DNA of 64,000 nt from Zoogloea dura (GCF_012927165.1 NZ_JABBGA010000003.1:301422-365421), one strand, 5' to 3'; positions 1-9,251 are shown, counted from the stretch's first letter. Translations and numbers: made by a program. Notes: generated from the letters alone by a model not told the origin.

Positions 1-574
1 AGGCATGCTTCACCATGCCCATGTCGGTTACCGTGTCGGCGGCTTCGACCAGCGCCTCGGGGGCGCCCCGGCCGGTGATGATGACGTGCTGCAGGGGCGG
101 GCGGGCCTGCAGGTCGGCGATGACTTCCTGCACGTCCAGGTAGGCGTACTTCAGCACGATGTTGAGCTCGTCCAGCACCACCAGGCCGATCGCCGGGTCG
201 CGCAGGAAGGCGCGGGCCTGCTCCCAGCCGGCGCGGGCGCTGGCCATGTCGGCGCTGCGGTCCTGGGTGTCCCAGGTGAAGCCGTCGCCCATGACGTGCC
301 AGCTGACCTCCGGCTGACGGCGGAAGAAGGCCTCTTCGCCGGTATCGGAGCGTCCCTTCACGAACTGCACCACGCCGGCCTGCATGCCATGGCCCAGGGC
401 CCGGGCCAGCACGCCGAAGGCGGCGCTGGACTTGCCCTTGCCGTTGCCGGTGTTGACCAGCAGCAGGCCGCGGGTGTCGGTGGCGGCGGCGATGGCGGCA
501 TCGACCACCGCCTTCTTGCGTTCCATGCGGTTCTTGTGGCGGCTGTCGCGGTCGCTGGAGTTCTGGTCGGTCAT
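1..574 (-). CDS. cobO: Cob(I)yrinic acid a,c-diamide adenosyltransferase (3' end cut by window edge)
   Basis: This enzyme transfers the adenosyl group of ATP to the cobalt of corrinoids, in the cytoplasm. The start ATG at 574 opens a reading frame of 191 codons that runs off the left edge without a stop. The family is about 200 residues long, so only the tail is missing. Visible motifs are the Walker-A-like GNGKGKSSA near residue 45, a VVLDELN segment, and an ITGRGAPE segment typical of CobO/BtuR. It lies 18 nt after btuD on the same strand, so it is probably the last or a late gene of the riboswitch-controlled btuBCD transcript. Confidence 0.93.
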   Translation of the reverse strand, partial: MTDQNSSDRDSRHKNRMERKKAVVDAAIAAATDTRGLLLVNTGNGKGKSSAAFGVLARALGHGMQAGVVQFVKGRSDTGEEAFFRRQPEVSWHVMGDGFTWDTQDRSADMASARAGWEQARAFLRDPAIGLVVLDELNIVLKYAYLDVQEVIADLQARPPLQHVIITGRGAPEALVEAADTVTDMGMVKHA

Positions 575-592
575 CTGTTCTTCTCTCTTCTT

Positions 593-1375
593 TCAGGCCG
601 GTATGAACAGGGTCTGTGCCCCGTCTGCAACGGCTCTCAGGGGGTGGCCGAAGGCGCTGGACAGGCGTTCGGTGGTCAGTACGTCATGGGCCGCACCAAA
701 GACATGGCCGCCTGCGCCATCGAGCAGCAGCACATGGCTGGCGTAGCGGGCCGCCAGATTGATGTCGTGGAGCACCATCACGACGCCGGCACCTTCCGCC
801 GCGAGCGCGCCGAAGTGGTCGAGCACGGCGACCTGGTGATGCAGGTCGAGATGGGCCAGGGGTTCGTCCAGCAGGTAAAGGCGCGGCCGCTGTGCCAGCA
901 GCGCGGCAATCGCCAGGCGCTGGCGTTCGCCGCCCGACAAGGTGGGCACCTGGCGTTCGGCAAAGCCCTCCAGGCCCATGCTGGCCAGGGCTGCCAGGGC
1001 GATCGCCTCGTCCTCGGGGCTTTCCCAGTCCCAGCGGCCCAGGTAGGGGTGGCGCCCGACCAGGGCGGTCTCCAGCACCGTGGCGCTGAAGAAATCGGGC
1101 TGGCTCTGGGCCAGCAGGCCGCGCAGGCAGGCTTCGTGACCCCGCGGCCAGGCCGCGTAGGGTTGGCCGGACAGCAGCACCACGCCGCGGGCGGCGTCGC
1201 GCAGGCCGGCGAGGGTGTGCAGCAGGGTGGTCTTGCCGGCACCATTGCGCCCCAGGATCACCAGCGTGTCGCCGGGCTGCACGGTGATGTTCAGCTCCCG
1301 CAGCACATCGCGCCGGCCCACATGGACGGTGAGCTGCTCGGCCGCCAGCACGGGGGGGCGCACGTCCATCTTCAT
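593..1375 (-). CDS. btuD: Corrinoid ABC transporter, ATP-binding protein
   Basis: This is the ATPase of a FecCD-type importer, here for vitamin B12 judging by its neighbours. The protein is 260 residues. It has a Walker A (GRNGAGKTT), the signature LSGGERQR and a Walker B ending in LLDEP. The ATG at 1375 was chosen because it overlaps the btuC stop as ATGA, which suggests translational coupling; an upstream in-frame extension lies inside btuC. It acts at the inner face of the cytoplasmic membrane with BtuC. No periplasmic binding protein (BtuF) is encoded in this operon within the window. Confidence 0.93.
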   Translation of the reverse strand: MKMDVRPPVLAAEQLTVHVGRRDVLRELNITVQPGDTLVILGRNGAGKTTLLHTLAGLRDAARGVVLLSGQPYAAWPRGHEACLRGLLAQSQPDFFSATVLETALVGRHPYLGRWDWESPEDEAIALAALASMGLEGFAERQVPTLSGGERQRLAIAALLAQRPRLYLLDEPLAHLDLHHQVAVLDHFGALAAEGAGVVMVLHDINLAARYASHVLLLDGAGGHVFGAAHDVLTTERLSSAFGHPLRAVADGAQTLFIPA

Positions 1376-2412
1376 CGCGGGTGTCTCGCCAGCAGAAAGA
1401 GGAAGACCGGCACGCCGATCAGGGCGGTGAGCACCCCCACCGGCAGCTGGATCGGGGCCACCACGGTGCGCGCCGCGGTGTCGGCGGCGCACAGCAGCAC
1501 GCCACCGGCCAGGGTGGCGGCAGGCAGCAGCAGGCGCTGGTCATTGCCGATGGCGAGGCGCACCAGGTGGGGCACGATGAGGCCGACAAAGCCGACCGAG
1601 CCCACCGTGGTGACCGCCACCGCGGTGAGCAGGGAGCCCAGCCCGTAGACCAGTCCGCGCAGGCGGGTGACCCGCACGCCGAGGGCGCGGGCGGTGATCT
1701 CGCCGCGGGCCAGCAGGTTGAGCTCCCGGGCGAAGGGCAGCACGCTGGCCAGGCCCACGACCAGCAGCCCTAGGGCCGGCCACGGGCGGGTGGCGCCGCT
1801 GGCGTCGCCCATCAGCCAGAACAGCATGCCCTTGACCCGACCTTCCGGGGCCAGGCTGAGCATCAGGGCCACGGCGGCGCCACAGCCGGCGGCCACGATG
1901 ACCCCGGTGAGGAGCAGGCGGGTCTGGGTCCACGAACCGTCGCCGCGGGCCAGGCCGAAGACCAGCAGGGTCGCGCCGAGGGCGCCGATGAAGGCGCCAC
2001 CGTCGATCCACCCCGAGGTGGCGCCGGCCACGATGGCGCCGAGGGCGCCCACCGCCGCACCGCCCGAGATGCCCAGCACGTAGGGGTCGGCCAGGGGGTT
2101 GCGGAGCAGCACCTGCATCAGCGCGCCAGCCAGGGCCAGCAGGCCGCCACAGGCAAAGGCCGCCACGGCGCGGGGCAGGCGCAGGCTGCGGATGATGTCC
2201 GCCTCCATGCTGCCGTCGCCGCCCTGCAGGGCGCCGAGCAGATCACCGGGGCCGACCGGCAGCGCGCCGGCTGTGAGGGACCACACGAAGGCTGCCAGCG
2301 CAGCCAGGACGAGGCCGGCCAGCACCTGTAGGGCACGCCGCCGCTGGACCGGCATGCCGCCCCCCGCGGGGTGTGTTGCGCTGTGGCCGTGGGCCATCGT
2401 CCCTCCGTGCAT
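1372..2412 (-). CDS. btuC: Corrinoid ABC transporter permease, FecCD family
   Basis: This is the membrane channel of the B12 importer. The 346-residue protein has the many hydrophobic segments of the FecCD family and typical motifs such as LRLPRAVAAF, GALMQVLLRNPLADPYVLGI and the late GFVGLIVPH segment. The start could be the first Met (2412) or Met6 (MAHGHS); the longer form is given. It begins 6 nt after the btuB stop and overlaps btuD by 4 nt, so btuB-btuC-btuD form one transcription unit under the cobalamin riboswitch. Confidence 0.92.
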   Translation of the reverse strand: MHGGTMAHGHSATHPAGGGMPVQRRRALQVLAGLVLAALAAFVWSLTAGALPVGPGDLLGALQGGDGSMEADIIRSLRLPRAVAAFACGGLLALAGALMQVLLRNPLADPYVLGISGGAAVGALGAIVAGATSGWIDGGAFIGALGATLLVFGLARGDGSWTQTRLLLTGVIVAAGCGAAVALMLSLAPEGRVKGMLFWLMGDASGATRPWPALGLLVVGLASVLPFARELNLLARGEITARALGVRVTRLRGLVYGLGSLLTAVAVTTVGSVGFVGLIVPHLVRLAIGNDQRLLLPAATLAGGVLLCAADTAARTVVAPIQLPVGVLTALIGVPVFLFLLARHPR

Positions 2413-2418
2413 GGCGTC

Positions 2419-4245
2419 TTATTTCGGAGCGTAGCGTACGCCGAAGAAGACGTTCGCGCCGGCCGTCTGGAAGCCGCGGACGGTCTCGTACTGCTTGTCG
2501 AGCAGGTTGTTGGCGCGCGCCTCGAGCGCCCATTCATGCGTGACCGCGTACTTGGCGAAGGCGTTCAGGATGCCGTAGCCACCCATCGGGTTGATCTCGG
2601 CGGCCCGGTCGTAGCGGCCACCGGCACCCTGCCATTCGGCGCCCACGGTGAGGGCCTGGAAGCGCCGCGTGACGGCGAGGTTGGCGGTCTTGTTGGCACG
2701 CCGCTGGAGGCGCTTGTCGGTGTCCAGGTCCTTGGGGTCGAGGAAGTCGATGCTGCCGTTCAGGTCGAAGCCGGCCAACTGGCCGCCGTAGCCCAGGCTG
2801 ATGCCTTCCAGGCGCGCATTGGCGATGTTCTGGGGGATGAAGTTCTGGTCGTTGGCGATCAGGTTGCTGATGCGGTTGCGGTAGTAGGTGGCGCTCAGGC
2901 TATGCCCGGCCTTCTCCCACAGCAGGCCGATCTCCTTGTTGTAGGCGCTCTCGGGCTTGAGGTTGGGGTTGCCGAAGCCCGGGTAGTAGAGCTCGTTGAA
3001 GGTGGGGGCGCGGAAGGCCGAACCGACGCTGCCCTGGACCCGCAGGCTGGGCAGGATCTGGTAGCCATAGCCGGCGTAGCCGGTGGTCTTGCCGCCGTAC
3101 TGGCTGTTGTCGTCGTGGCGGGCGTTGAGCTGGACCTTGTGGGCGCCGAAGCTGGCCGTCCAGCCCAGCAGGGCCGAGTTGACGGTGCGGCCGACGTCGA
3201 AGGTGCCTTCATTGACGGCCTTCTGGTGCAGGTTCTCGAAAGCGGCCAGCAGGGTGCCGACGGGCAGGCCGATGTCGTTCTGCCACATCAGCTGATCCTG
3301 GGTGGTCTTGATCGTCGCGCCATTGGGGGCGTAGGACGCGAAGTTCCGGGCGTCGTCGATGGACTGGCCGAAGCGCAGGGTGCTGGTCCAGTTGTCGAGC
3401 AGGCGGTTGCGGCTGAAGACGTTCCAGGCGCTGGTGACGTTATTGGCGTAGTTGTCGAAGCCGGCGCCGGAGTCGTAGTGGTTGCGCGACTCGGCATACA
3501 GCACGGTGGCGCCCAGCTCGTGGCCGGCGGCCGGGCGGTAGCTCAGGTTGCCCGAGAAGCTGCTGTTGCGGTACGGGTCCTTGTCGCCGTTGTAATAGAA
3601 GGGCTGCTTGGCCTTGCTGTAGATGGCGCTGTAGCTCTTGCTCTCGGTGTAGGCGCCACGCAGGCTGTAGGACAGCTTCTCGGTGCCGCCGTACACGCCG
3701 GCCGCCACATCCTGGGTGCCGTAGCTGCCGGCGCCGAGGTAGGCGTCCACCTTCGGTGCGCCGCTGCCCTTCTTGGTGAACACCTGGATCACGCCGCCGA
3801 TGGCGTCGGAGCCATACAGGGCCGAGGCGGGGCCACGCACGATCTCGATGCGTTCGATCTGCGACAGGGGAATGTCCTGCCAGGCCGCGGTGCCGAGGGT
3901 GGCGGAGCCGACGCGCATGCCGTCCACCAGCAACAGGCTCTGCTTGCTGCTGGTGCCGCGGATGAAGACGTCGGTGGCCTTGCCCGGGCCGCCACTGTTG
4001 CTCATCTGGATGCCCGGCTGGCGGGACAGCAGGTCGGGCAGCGAGAAGCTGGGGCCGGCCCGTTCGATCTGCTCGCGCTCGATCACGGTGATGTCGGCCA
4101 GGGCTTCATCGGCGCGTTGGGTCTGACGGGTGGCGGTGACCACCACGGTGGGCTGTTCGGCCGGTGCGGCGAAGGCGGGAAGGGCAAAGCCGAAGGGGAA
4201 TGCGGCAGCGACCGCAAAGGCGGTGGCGGAAAGGCGGATGGTCAT
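2419..4245 (-). CDS. btuB: TonB-dependent vitamin B12 outer-membrane receptor
   Basis: This is an outer-membrane beta-barrel that imports cobalamin using TonB energy. The 608-residue protein has a signal peptide (about residues 1-26, ending ALPAFA), a TonB-box-like PTVVVTAT soon after, a plug domain with the GPASALYGSDAIGGVIQV segment, and a C-terminal barrel. It ends in Lys rather than the common aromatic residue. A GGGAG ribosome-binding site precedes the start. The identification as BtuB rather than another siderophore receptor rests on the upstream cobalamin riboswitch and the btuCD/cobO neighbours. Confidence 0.92.
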   Translation of the reverse strand: MTIRLSATAFAVAAAFPFGFALPAFAAPAEQPTVVVTATRQTQRADEALADITVIEREQIERAGPSFSLPDLLSRQPGIQMSNSGGPGKATDVFIRGTSSKQSLLLVDGMRVGSATLGTAAWQDIPLSQIERIEIVRGPASALYGSDAIGGVIQVFTKKGSGAPKVDAYLGAGSYGTQDVAAGVYGGTEKLSYSLRGAYTESKSYSAIYSKAKQPFYYNGDKDPYRNSSFSGNLSYRPAAGHELGATVLYAESRNHYDSGAGFDNYANNVTSAWNVFSRNRLLDNWTSTLRFGQSIDDARNFASYAPNGATIKTTQDQLMWQNDIGLPVGTLLAAFENLHQKAVNEGTFDVGRTVNSALLGWTASFGAHKVQLNARHDDNSQYGGKTTGYAGYGYQILPSLRVQGSVGSAFRAPTFNELYYPGFGNPNLKPESAYNKEIGLLWEKAGHSLSATYYRNRISNLIANDQNFIPQNIANARLEGISLGYGGQLAGFDLNGSIDFLDPKDLDTDKRLQRRANKTANLAVTRRFQALTVGAEWQGAGGRYDRAAEINPMGGYGILNAFAKYAVTHEWALEARANNLLDKQYETVRGFQTAGANVFFGVRYAPK

Positions 4246-4307
4246 CGAAGGGGTCTCCCTGGCCCGGTGGCGTCCCCGCCGCCGGGTGGATTGCGTATGG
4301 AGGCGCC

Positions 4308-4338
4308 GGGGGAGAGGGGGAGAGAGAGGGAGAAAGGC
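4308..4338 (-). other. C-rich, G-poor leader tract after the riboswitch (possible Rho-entry site)
   Basis: On the btuB sense strand, the untranslated leader between the riboswitch and btuB contains a pyrimidine tract of about 30 nt (C and T almost only). C-rich, G-poor RNA is the known preference of Rho. It could be part of the expression platform. No intrinsic terminator with a U run is visible between the aptamer and the btuB start. The function is inferred. Confidence 0.4.
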
Positions 4339-4404
4339 CTGGAGGACACACCATGACCGCGCTCGTCGCCACCACCCCGTGGCACTTCCGCTTTCGTGTG
4401 GTCA

Positions 4405-4625
4405 AGGCCGGTATCCGGGCTCACAAGCTGTGCCGGTGCGGCAAATGCCGGACCGGACGCGGTGGGTCGCCTTCCCAGGCCTGAGGCCCAGTGGCGGAGT
4501 GACTCACCTTGCGCTTGCTTACCGTTGCGGGGGCAGCACAGGTATTGCGGCTTCGAAGACGGAGCACGCTCACCTGTTTCCCGTTTAACTCCTGGGCCGG
4601 AAAGCCCGTGGAGCACCTGGAGCAC
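4405..4625 (-). ncRNA. Cobalamin (AdoCbl) riboswitch upstream of btuB
   Basis: Read on the minus strand, this stretch contains the conserved cobalamin aptamer blocks in order: the AAACGGGAAACAGGTG block, the AATACCTGTGCTGCCCCCGC and AACGGTAAGC block (about 4510-4555), GAGTCACTCCGCCACTG, GGGAAGGCG, and the closing GTGAGCCCGGATACCGGCC (4408-4426). The aptamer binds B12 and normally lowers expression of uptake or synthesis genes. It sits about 160 nt upstream of btuB and is transcribed away from cobU, so only the btuB-btuC-btuD-cobO unit is under its direct control. Outer limits are approximate. Confidence 0.95.
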
Positions 4626-4733
4626 GTTTGCCTGCCGCGAAATGCTCCGCTGGCAGACAGGCTGCGATAATACCACCAAAATCATGGACTTCCATGAATT
4701 GGTTAACGTGCACGGAACTTGTGAAAGCCCCTT

Positions 4734-5279
4734 ATGCCTTGTGAATTGATACTGGGCGGCGCCCGTTCGGGCAAGAGCCGTCATGCCGAGAGCCTGGCCG
4801 GTGCGGCGGGACTGGCGGTCTGCGTGATCGTCACCGCAGAGCCGCTGGACGAAGAGATGGCGGCCCGCATCGCCCGCCACCAGGCCGATCGTCCTGCCGG
4901 CTGGCAGGTGGTCGAGTCGCCCCGGGGGCTGGCCCGGACGCTCGCCCGGGAAGCCCGGGCGGATCGCTGCGTGATCGTGGATTGCCTCACTCTGTGGCTT
5001 GCCAATCTGCTGGAGGGCGCCGAGACCCTGCCTCCCGGCGTGGGCGGCGAAGGCCTGCCACAGCTGCTGGAGGAACGTGCGGCCCTGCTCGAGCTGATCC
5101 CCTCGCTGCCGGGCCGGGTGATCTTCGTGGCCAACGAGGTCGGCCTCGGTCTGGTACCCGAAACCGCGCTGGGCCGCCTGTTCCGCGACGAGGCGGGGCG
5201 GCTCAACCAGGCGGTGGCGGCGGCCTGCCCGCGGGTGACCTTCGTGGCTGCCGGCCTTCCCCTGGTGCTGAAGGGATAG
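4734..5279 (+). CDS. cobU: Bifunctional adenosylcobinamide kinase / guanylyltransferase
   Basis: This enzyme phosphorylates adenosylcobinamide and transfers GMP to it, in nucleotide-loop assembly of B12. The protein has 181 residues, the usual length. It starts with the diagnostic P-loop LGGARSGKS, and has VTAEPLDEEM...RIARHQ (the guanylylated His region), DCLTLWLANLL and the VANEVGLGLVPE motif. A possible -10 (GATAAT, 4666-4671) lies upstream but no good -35 was seen. It is divergent from the riboswitch/btuB unit. Confidence 0.95.
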   Translation: MPCELILGGARSGKSRHAESLAGAAGLAVCVIVTAEPLDEEMAARIARHQADRPAGWQVVESPRGLARTLAREARADRCVIVDCLTLWLANLLEGAETLPPGVGGEGLPQLLEERAALLELIPSLPGRVIFVANEVGLGLVPETALGRLFRDEAGRLNQAVAAACPRVTFVAAGLPLVLKG

Positions 5280-5402
5280 GTTACAGATCGTGTCGTTGGA
5301 ACTAAATCACATGGACGCCATGGTGTAGTTCATGGCGATGACGGGGCTGGGCGCGGAGGGTGAACGCGAGATACAAAAAGTCAGATTCAGGGAGCCCTAC
5401 GC

Positions 5403-5696
5403 ATGAACACCCAGCGCCTCGCCAGCCATATCGGCCAGCCTTGCCGGATCGTCCTGCCTGCCACCGCAGGCGCCACCTGGTATATCGATCCGGCTGGTGC
5501 GCCGGTGCGGGTCAGCCTCGAGCAGACCGGTGGCACGCGTCGGGACGGCCAGCAGACTTTCGTGCTGGTGGGCGAACTCCCCGGCAATCACGAACTGCAT
5601 TTCGTCCTCAAGCGCGCCTGGGAGACCCGCGTCCGCAGCAGCCATCGCGTGGTCCTCCACGTTCAGCCGTCAGGGCGCCGGGCCCGCGCCAACTAA
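5403..5696 (+). CDS. Small chagasin-like (inhibitor family I42) protein
   Basis: The protein is 97 residues and has no signal peptide. The pattern TAGATW (compare the NPTTG-x-W loop), then QTGGTRRDGQQTFVL (a GG loop followed by a TF strand), then LPGNHELHFVLKRAWE (ending in a KRAW motif like the RPW loop) matches the three-loop layout of chagasin-type cysteine-protease inhibitors. The match is by eye. The first loop is degenerate. A GGGAG ribosome-binding site precedes the ATG. It sits between cobU and cobT, but no role in B12 synthesis is known or implied. Confidence 0.55.
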   Translation: MNTQRLASHIGQPCRIVLPATAGATWYIDPAGAPVRVSLEQTGGTRRDGQQTFVLVGELPGNHELHFVLKRAWETRVRSSHRVVLHVQPSGRRARAN

Positions 5697-5804
5697 GGCT
5701 TTCCTCGGTTTCAGGGTGCCCTTTCCGGCGCCCCGCGCAGCCCGGGTGGGCTTGTGTTTGCTGCGTCCGCACCCTAGCATCCGCGGCCTCGACACCGTCT
5801 GCAG

Positions 5805-6851
5805 ATGCCCTTTCCCATGTCTTTCGCCATCGCCCGCCCCGATCAGAACCTGGCCGCTGACCTGCAGCGACGCATCGACGCCAAGACCAAGCCGCTCGGC
5901 GCGCTCGGCCGTCTCGAGGCCCTGGCGCTGCAGATCGGCCTGGTCCAGCAGAGCCTGTCCCCGACCCTGCAGCAGCCCCACATGCTGGTCTTTGCGGGCG
6001 ACCACGGGGCGGCGAAGGCGGGTGTGTCGGCCTATCCCCAGGACGTGACCTGGCAGATGGTGGAGAACTTCCTGGCCGGTGGGGCGGCGATCAACGTGTT
6101 CGCCCGCCAGATGGGCATGGCCTTGTCGGTGATCGATGCCGGGGTGGTCCATGATTTCGGCGAACGTGCCGGCCTGGTGTCGGCCAAGATCGCCGCCGGG
6201 ACGGCCAATTACCTCGAAGAGCCGGCCATGGATGCGGCGCAGCGCGACCAGGCCCTGGCCCGCGGGCACGCGCTGGCCAGCGGGCTGGCGCGCCAGGGAT
6301 GCAATGTGATGGGTTTCGGCGAGATGGGCATAGGCAACACCGCCGCGGCTTCGCTGCTGACCCATTGCCTGAGCGGTGTCGACCTGGACAGCGTGATCGG
6401 CCGGGGAACGGGGCTCGACGATGCCGGCCTGGCCCGCAAGCGCGAGCTGCTGGCTCGCGCCGTGGCCCGCGGCGGCCGTCCGGCGGACCCGCTCGAGGCG
6501 CTGGCCCAGTACGGGGGCTTCGAGATCGCCATGATGGCGGGGGCCATGATCGGCGCGGCGCAGGCCGGCTGCCTGCTGCTGATCGATGGCTTCATCGTCA
6601 CCAGCGCGCTGCTGGTGGCCCATGCCCTCAGCCCGGAGATCCTCGACTATTGCGTGTTTGCGCATCGCTCCCACGAGCAGGGTCATGCGGTGCAGCTTGC
6701 CCACCTGCGGGCCGAACCGTTGGTCGAGCTCGACCTGCGCCTGGGCGAAGGCACCGGCGCTGCGCTGGTCTATCCCCTGGTCCAGGCCGCGGTGAACTTC
6801 CTCAACGAGATGGCCAGCTTCGAGTCGGCCGGCGTCAGCGGCAAGGCCTGA
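5805..6851 (+). CDS. cobT: Nicotinate-nucleotide--dimethylbenzimidazole phosphoribosyltransferase
   Basis: This enzyme makes alpha-ribazole phosphate from dimethylbenzimidazole and nicotinate mononucleotide, the lower-ligand branch of B12 synthesis. The protein is 348 residues. Recognisable motifs are [54 protein letters not shown], the late [10 protein letters not shown] segment and [13 protein letters not shown], which carries the catalytic Glu region. Met5 (MSFAIARP) is an alternative start. The dimethylbenzimidazole maker BluB is encoded at 45954-46640. Confidence 0.96.
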   Translation: MPFPMSFAIARPDQNLAADLQRRIDAKTKPLGALGRLEALALQIGLVQQSLSPTLQQPHMLVFAGDHGAAKAGVSAYPQDVTWQMVENFLAGGAAINVFARQMGMALSVIDAGVVHDFGERAGLVSAKIAAGTANYLEEPAMDAAQRDQALARGHALASGLARQGCNVMGFGEMGIGNTAAASLLTHCLSGVDLDSVIGRGTGLDDAGLARKRELLARAVARGGRPADPLEALAQYGGFEIAMMAGAMIGAAQAGCLLLIDGFIVTSALLVAHALSPEILDYCVFAHRSHEQGHAVQLAHLRAEPLVELDLRLGEGTGAALVYPLVQAAVNFLNEMASFESAGVSGKA

Positions 6852-6875
6852 GCGCCCAGGTCGGCGACCTCTACC

Positions 6876-7649
6876 GTGATCCGTTCCCAGCTCGAGCTCT
6901 TCTTCATCGCCCTCGGCTTCTTCAGCCGCCTGCCGGTGCCCGGCTGGGTCGAGTTCAGCCCGGACAAGCTGGGCCGGGCTGCCCGCTTCCTGCCGCTGGT
7001 GGGGTGGCTGATTGCGGCCATCGGTGCGGCCGTGTTCTGGCTGATGGTGCAGGTCCTGCCGGTGGAGCTGGCGGTGGTGTTGTCGATGGCTGCCACGATC
7101 CGCGCCACCGGTGCCTTCCATGAAGACGGCTGGGCCGACACCTGCGATGGCCTGGGAGGTGGCTGGACCCGGGAGCAGGTGCTGCAGATCATGAAGGACT
7201 CGCGCATCGGCAGCTACGGGGCCATCGGCCTGGTGCTGATGCTGCTGGCCAAGTACCTGGTGCTGAGCGCGCTCGGGGCCGACGAGGACTACCCGGTGCT
7301 GGCCGCCCTGCTGGTGGCCCATCCTCTCTCCCGCCTCGCGGCGGTGAGCATCATGGCCGTGCTGGACTACGCCCGGACCGACAACAGTGCCAAGTCGGGC
7401 CCGGTGGCACGTCGCCCGGATGCCGGCGAGCTCGGCATCGCCACCCTGGCCGGGGTGCTGCCCCTGCTGCTGCTGCCGGGGACTGCGGCGCTGGCCGCCC
7501 TGGGGCTGAGCGTGGTGGTCGTGCTGATGGCCCTGCGGACCTTCGCGCGGCGCTTGGGCGGCTACACCGGGGATGCCCTGGGGGCGGTCCAGCAGCTGTC
7601 GGAAATCGCCATCTACCTGGGAGTCCTCGCCGCATGGAGCTCTACCTGA
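6876..7649 (+). CDS. cobS: Adenosylcobinamide-GDP ribazoletransferase
   Basis: This membrane enzyme joins adenosylcobinamide-GDP with alpha-ribazole (phosphate) to give cobalamin (phosphate). The 257-residue protein has several hydrophobic segments and the family motifs FFSRLPVP near the N-terminus and [19 protein letters not shown], which carries the acidic metal-binding residues, followed by [10 protein letters not shown]. The start is a GTG at 6876, 24 nt after cobT. Its 3' end overlaps cobC by 16 nt. Confidence 0.95.
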   Translation: MIRSQLELFFIALGFFSRLPVPGWVEFSPDKLGRAARFLPLVGWLIAAIGAAVFWLMVQVLPVELAVVLSMAATIRATGAFHEDGWADTCDGLGGGWTREQVLQIMKDSRIGSYGAIGLVLMLLAKYLVLSALGADEDYPVLAALLVAHPLSRLAAVSIMAVLDYARTDNSAKSGPVARRPDAGELGIATLAGVLPLLLLPGTAALAALGLSVVVVLMALRTFARRLGGYTGDALGAVQQLSEIAIYLGVLAAWSST

Positions 7650-8215
7650 TCCGTCACCCCCGGCCCGCCGTGGCGCCGGGGATCTGCTACGGCCAGACCG
7701 ATCTCGGGCTGGCCGAGTCCGCCACGGAGGTCGCCCGGCGCCTGCTGCCGCTGCTGCCTTCCGCCTTCGCCCTGCATGCCAGCCCGCTGACCCGGGCCCG
7801 CCTGCTGGCCGAGGCCCTGGGGATACCCCGGCTCGATCCGCGCCTTAAGGAGATCCACTTTGGCGAATGGGAGGGGCGCAGCTTCGAGGACATCGGCCAG
7901 ACCGCCCTGGATGCCTGGGTGGCCTCGCCCCTGGATTTTTCGCCCCCGGGCGGTGAGTCGCCCCGCGCCATGGCGGCGCGGGTACTGGACTTCGTGGCAA
8001 CCCTGCGTGACGAGGCGCCCGCCGCGGCCGTGGTGGTGGCCCATGGTGGCCCGCTGCGGGCCATCGCCGGGCACCTGCTGGGCCTGCCGCCGGAGCGCTG
8101 GCTTGGGCTCGACTTCGCCTGCGGCGAGGTGTCCCGCCTCGATCTGCACGACTGGGGCACCGTGCTGCGCTGGTTCAACCGGCGGGACGCGGGCAGCGCC
8201 GCATCCGGCGCCTGA
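7634..8215 (+). CDS. cobC: Alpha-ribazole phosphatase, histidine phosphatase family
   Basis: This enzyme removes the phosphate from alpha-ribazole phosphate or adenosylcobalamin phosphate, the last step of nucleotide-loop assembly. The 193-residue protein starts with the catalytic RHPRP motif (RHG-like, residues 7-11), has the family segment EIHFGEWEG and the second His in [11 protein letters not shown]. It overlaps cobS, so cobT-cobS-cobC are co-transcribed. Other histidine phosphatases look alike; the context makes CobC the best call. Confidence 0.9.
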   Translation: MELYLIRHPRPAVAPGICYGQTDLGLAESATEVARRLLPLLPSAFALHASPLTRARLLAEALGIPRLDPRLKEIHFGEWEGRSFEDIGQTALDAWVASPLDFSPPGGESPRAMAARVLDFVATLRDEAPAAAVVVAHGGPLRAIAGHLLGLPPERWLGLDFACGEVSRLDLHDWGTVLRWFNRRDAGSAASGA

Positions 8216-8272
8216 TTGCGGCGCCGGACTCTCCGGTAGACTGCGGGCCTTCAAAGTGATCGGCCCGACACC

Positions 8273-9127
8273 ATGGAGCACTTTCTCGCCGACGATGGCG
8301 AAAGAATCCATCTCCGCATCTCCGGCCAGGGGCGGCCCCTGGTGCTGCTGCATGGCTGGACCTCGACCCACCGGGACTGGACTCCCTTCATGCCGGCCCT
8401 GGAAGCGGGCTGCCGTGTCTTCCGCTGGGATGCCCGCGGCCACGGCGGCCATGCCCCCCGGAGCGCGGCGGTGCCGACCGTGGCGCGCATGGCCCGCGAC
8501 CTGCACAACCTCATCCGCCATTACGGGCTGCAGGATGTGGCGATCGCCGGCCATTCGATGGGTGCCCTGACGCTCTGGCAATACCTGCGGGACTGGGGCG
8601 AGGAGGGCTTGTCCCACCTGGCCTTCATCGACCAGTCGCCACGCCTGTTGACGGACACTGGCTGGCGGTTCGGCATCTACGGCGATTTCGATGCCCACCG
8701 CAATGCCATTTTCATGGACGAGCTGGGGAAGGACCTGGCCGAGGCGGTGCTGCGCCTCGCCGCCTTCGGCAACAATGCCCGGGCCCGCGACAAATACCTG
8801 GAGAACGGTGCCGGCATCCAGCTCGCCCGCCAGCGTCTGGGCGCCCTCGATCCGCAGCCGCTGATCGACTGCTGGGCCAGCCTGACGGCGGCGGATTATC
8901 GGGATGTGCTGCAAACGATTACCCTTCCGAGTTTTCTCGTCTATGGTGACGAGAGTAATTTCTACTCGGTGGACACGGCGCGCCATGTGGCGGGCCAGAT
9001 TGCCGGATCCCGGCTGCAGTTATATGCGGGACAGGACCATGCCCCCCATCTGGGCGAGCGCGAACGCTTCATCCGGGAATTGAGTGCATTCCTTGGCCTG
9101 TGCGGCGCTGCTGCCGGCCGCCCGTAG
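8273..9127 (+). CDS. Alpha/beta-hydrolase fold protein
   Basis: The 284-residue cytoplasmic protein has the classic alpha/beta-hydrolase elements: oxyanion loop LLHGWTSTHRDW, the WDARGHGGH turn, the nucleophile elbow GHSMG (Ser about residue 97), an acidic residue in VYGDESNF and a C-terminal His in GQDHAPHLGER. The substrate cannot be predicted. It follows cobC by 57 nt on the same strand and may be co-transcribed, but nothing ties it to B12. Confidence 0.85.
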   Translation: MEHFLADDGERIHLRISGQGRPLVLLHGWTSTHRDWTPFMPALEAGCRVFRWDARGHGGHAPRSAAVPTVARMARDLHNLIRHYGLQDVAIAGHSMGALTLWQYLRDWGEEGLSHLAFIDQSPRLLTDTGWRFGIYGDFDAHRNAIFMDELGKDLAEAVLRLAAFGNNARARDKYLENGAGIQLARQRLGALDPQPLIDCWASLTAADYRDVLQTITLPSFLVYGDESNFYSVDTARHVAGQIAGSRLQLYAGQDHAPHLGERERFIRELSAFLGLCGAAAGRP

Positions 9128-9251
9128 AATGGGTCAAGAATCGTGAAGCTCCCCCTGTGTGCAATGTCGAGGTGTTACGGTAATGCTCTCGAAGTGATCA
9201 ACGATGACTTTCCCGCGGTCGGTCCGGCCGTGGCCGTGCAGGGAGTAAGGA

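Noticed and set aside
2371..4356. Long open frame of about 660 codons on the plus strand opposite btuB
   Set aside because: The translated product is low-complexity Gly/Ala/Val/Gln-rich without motifs, as is usual opposite a GC-rich gene; btuB on the other strand has full family motifs.
5670..7322. Long minus-strand frame of 550 codons opposite cobT and cobS
   Set aside because: His/Gln/Arg-rich shadow of the cobT and cobS frames with no domain; cobT and cobS are certain.
7613..8986. Minus-strand frame of 457 codons opposite cobC and the hydrolase
   Set aside because: Shadow reading of well-supported plus-strand genes, no motif or ribosome-binding site.
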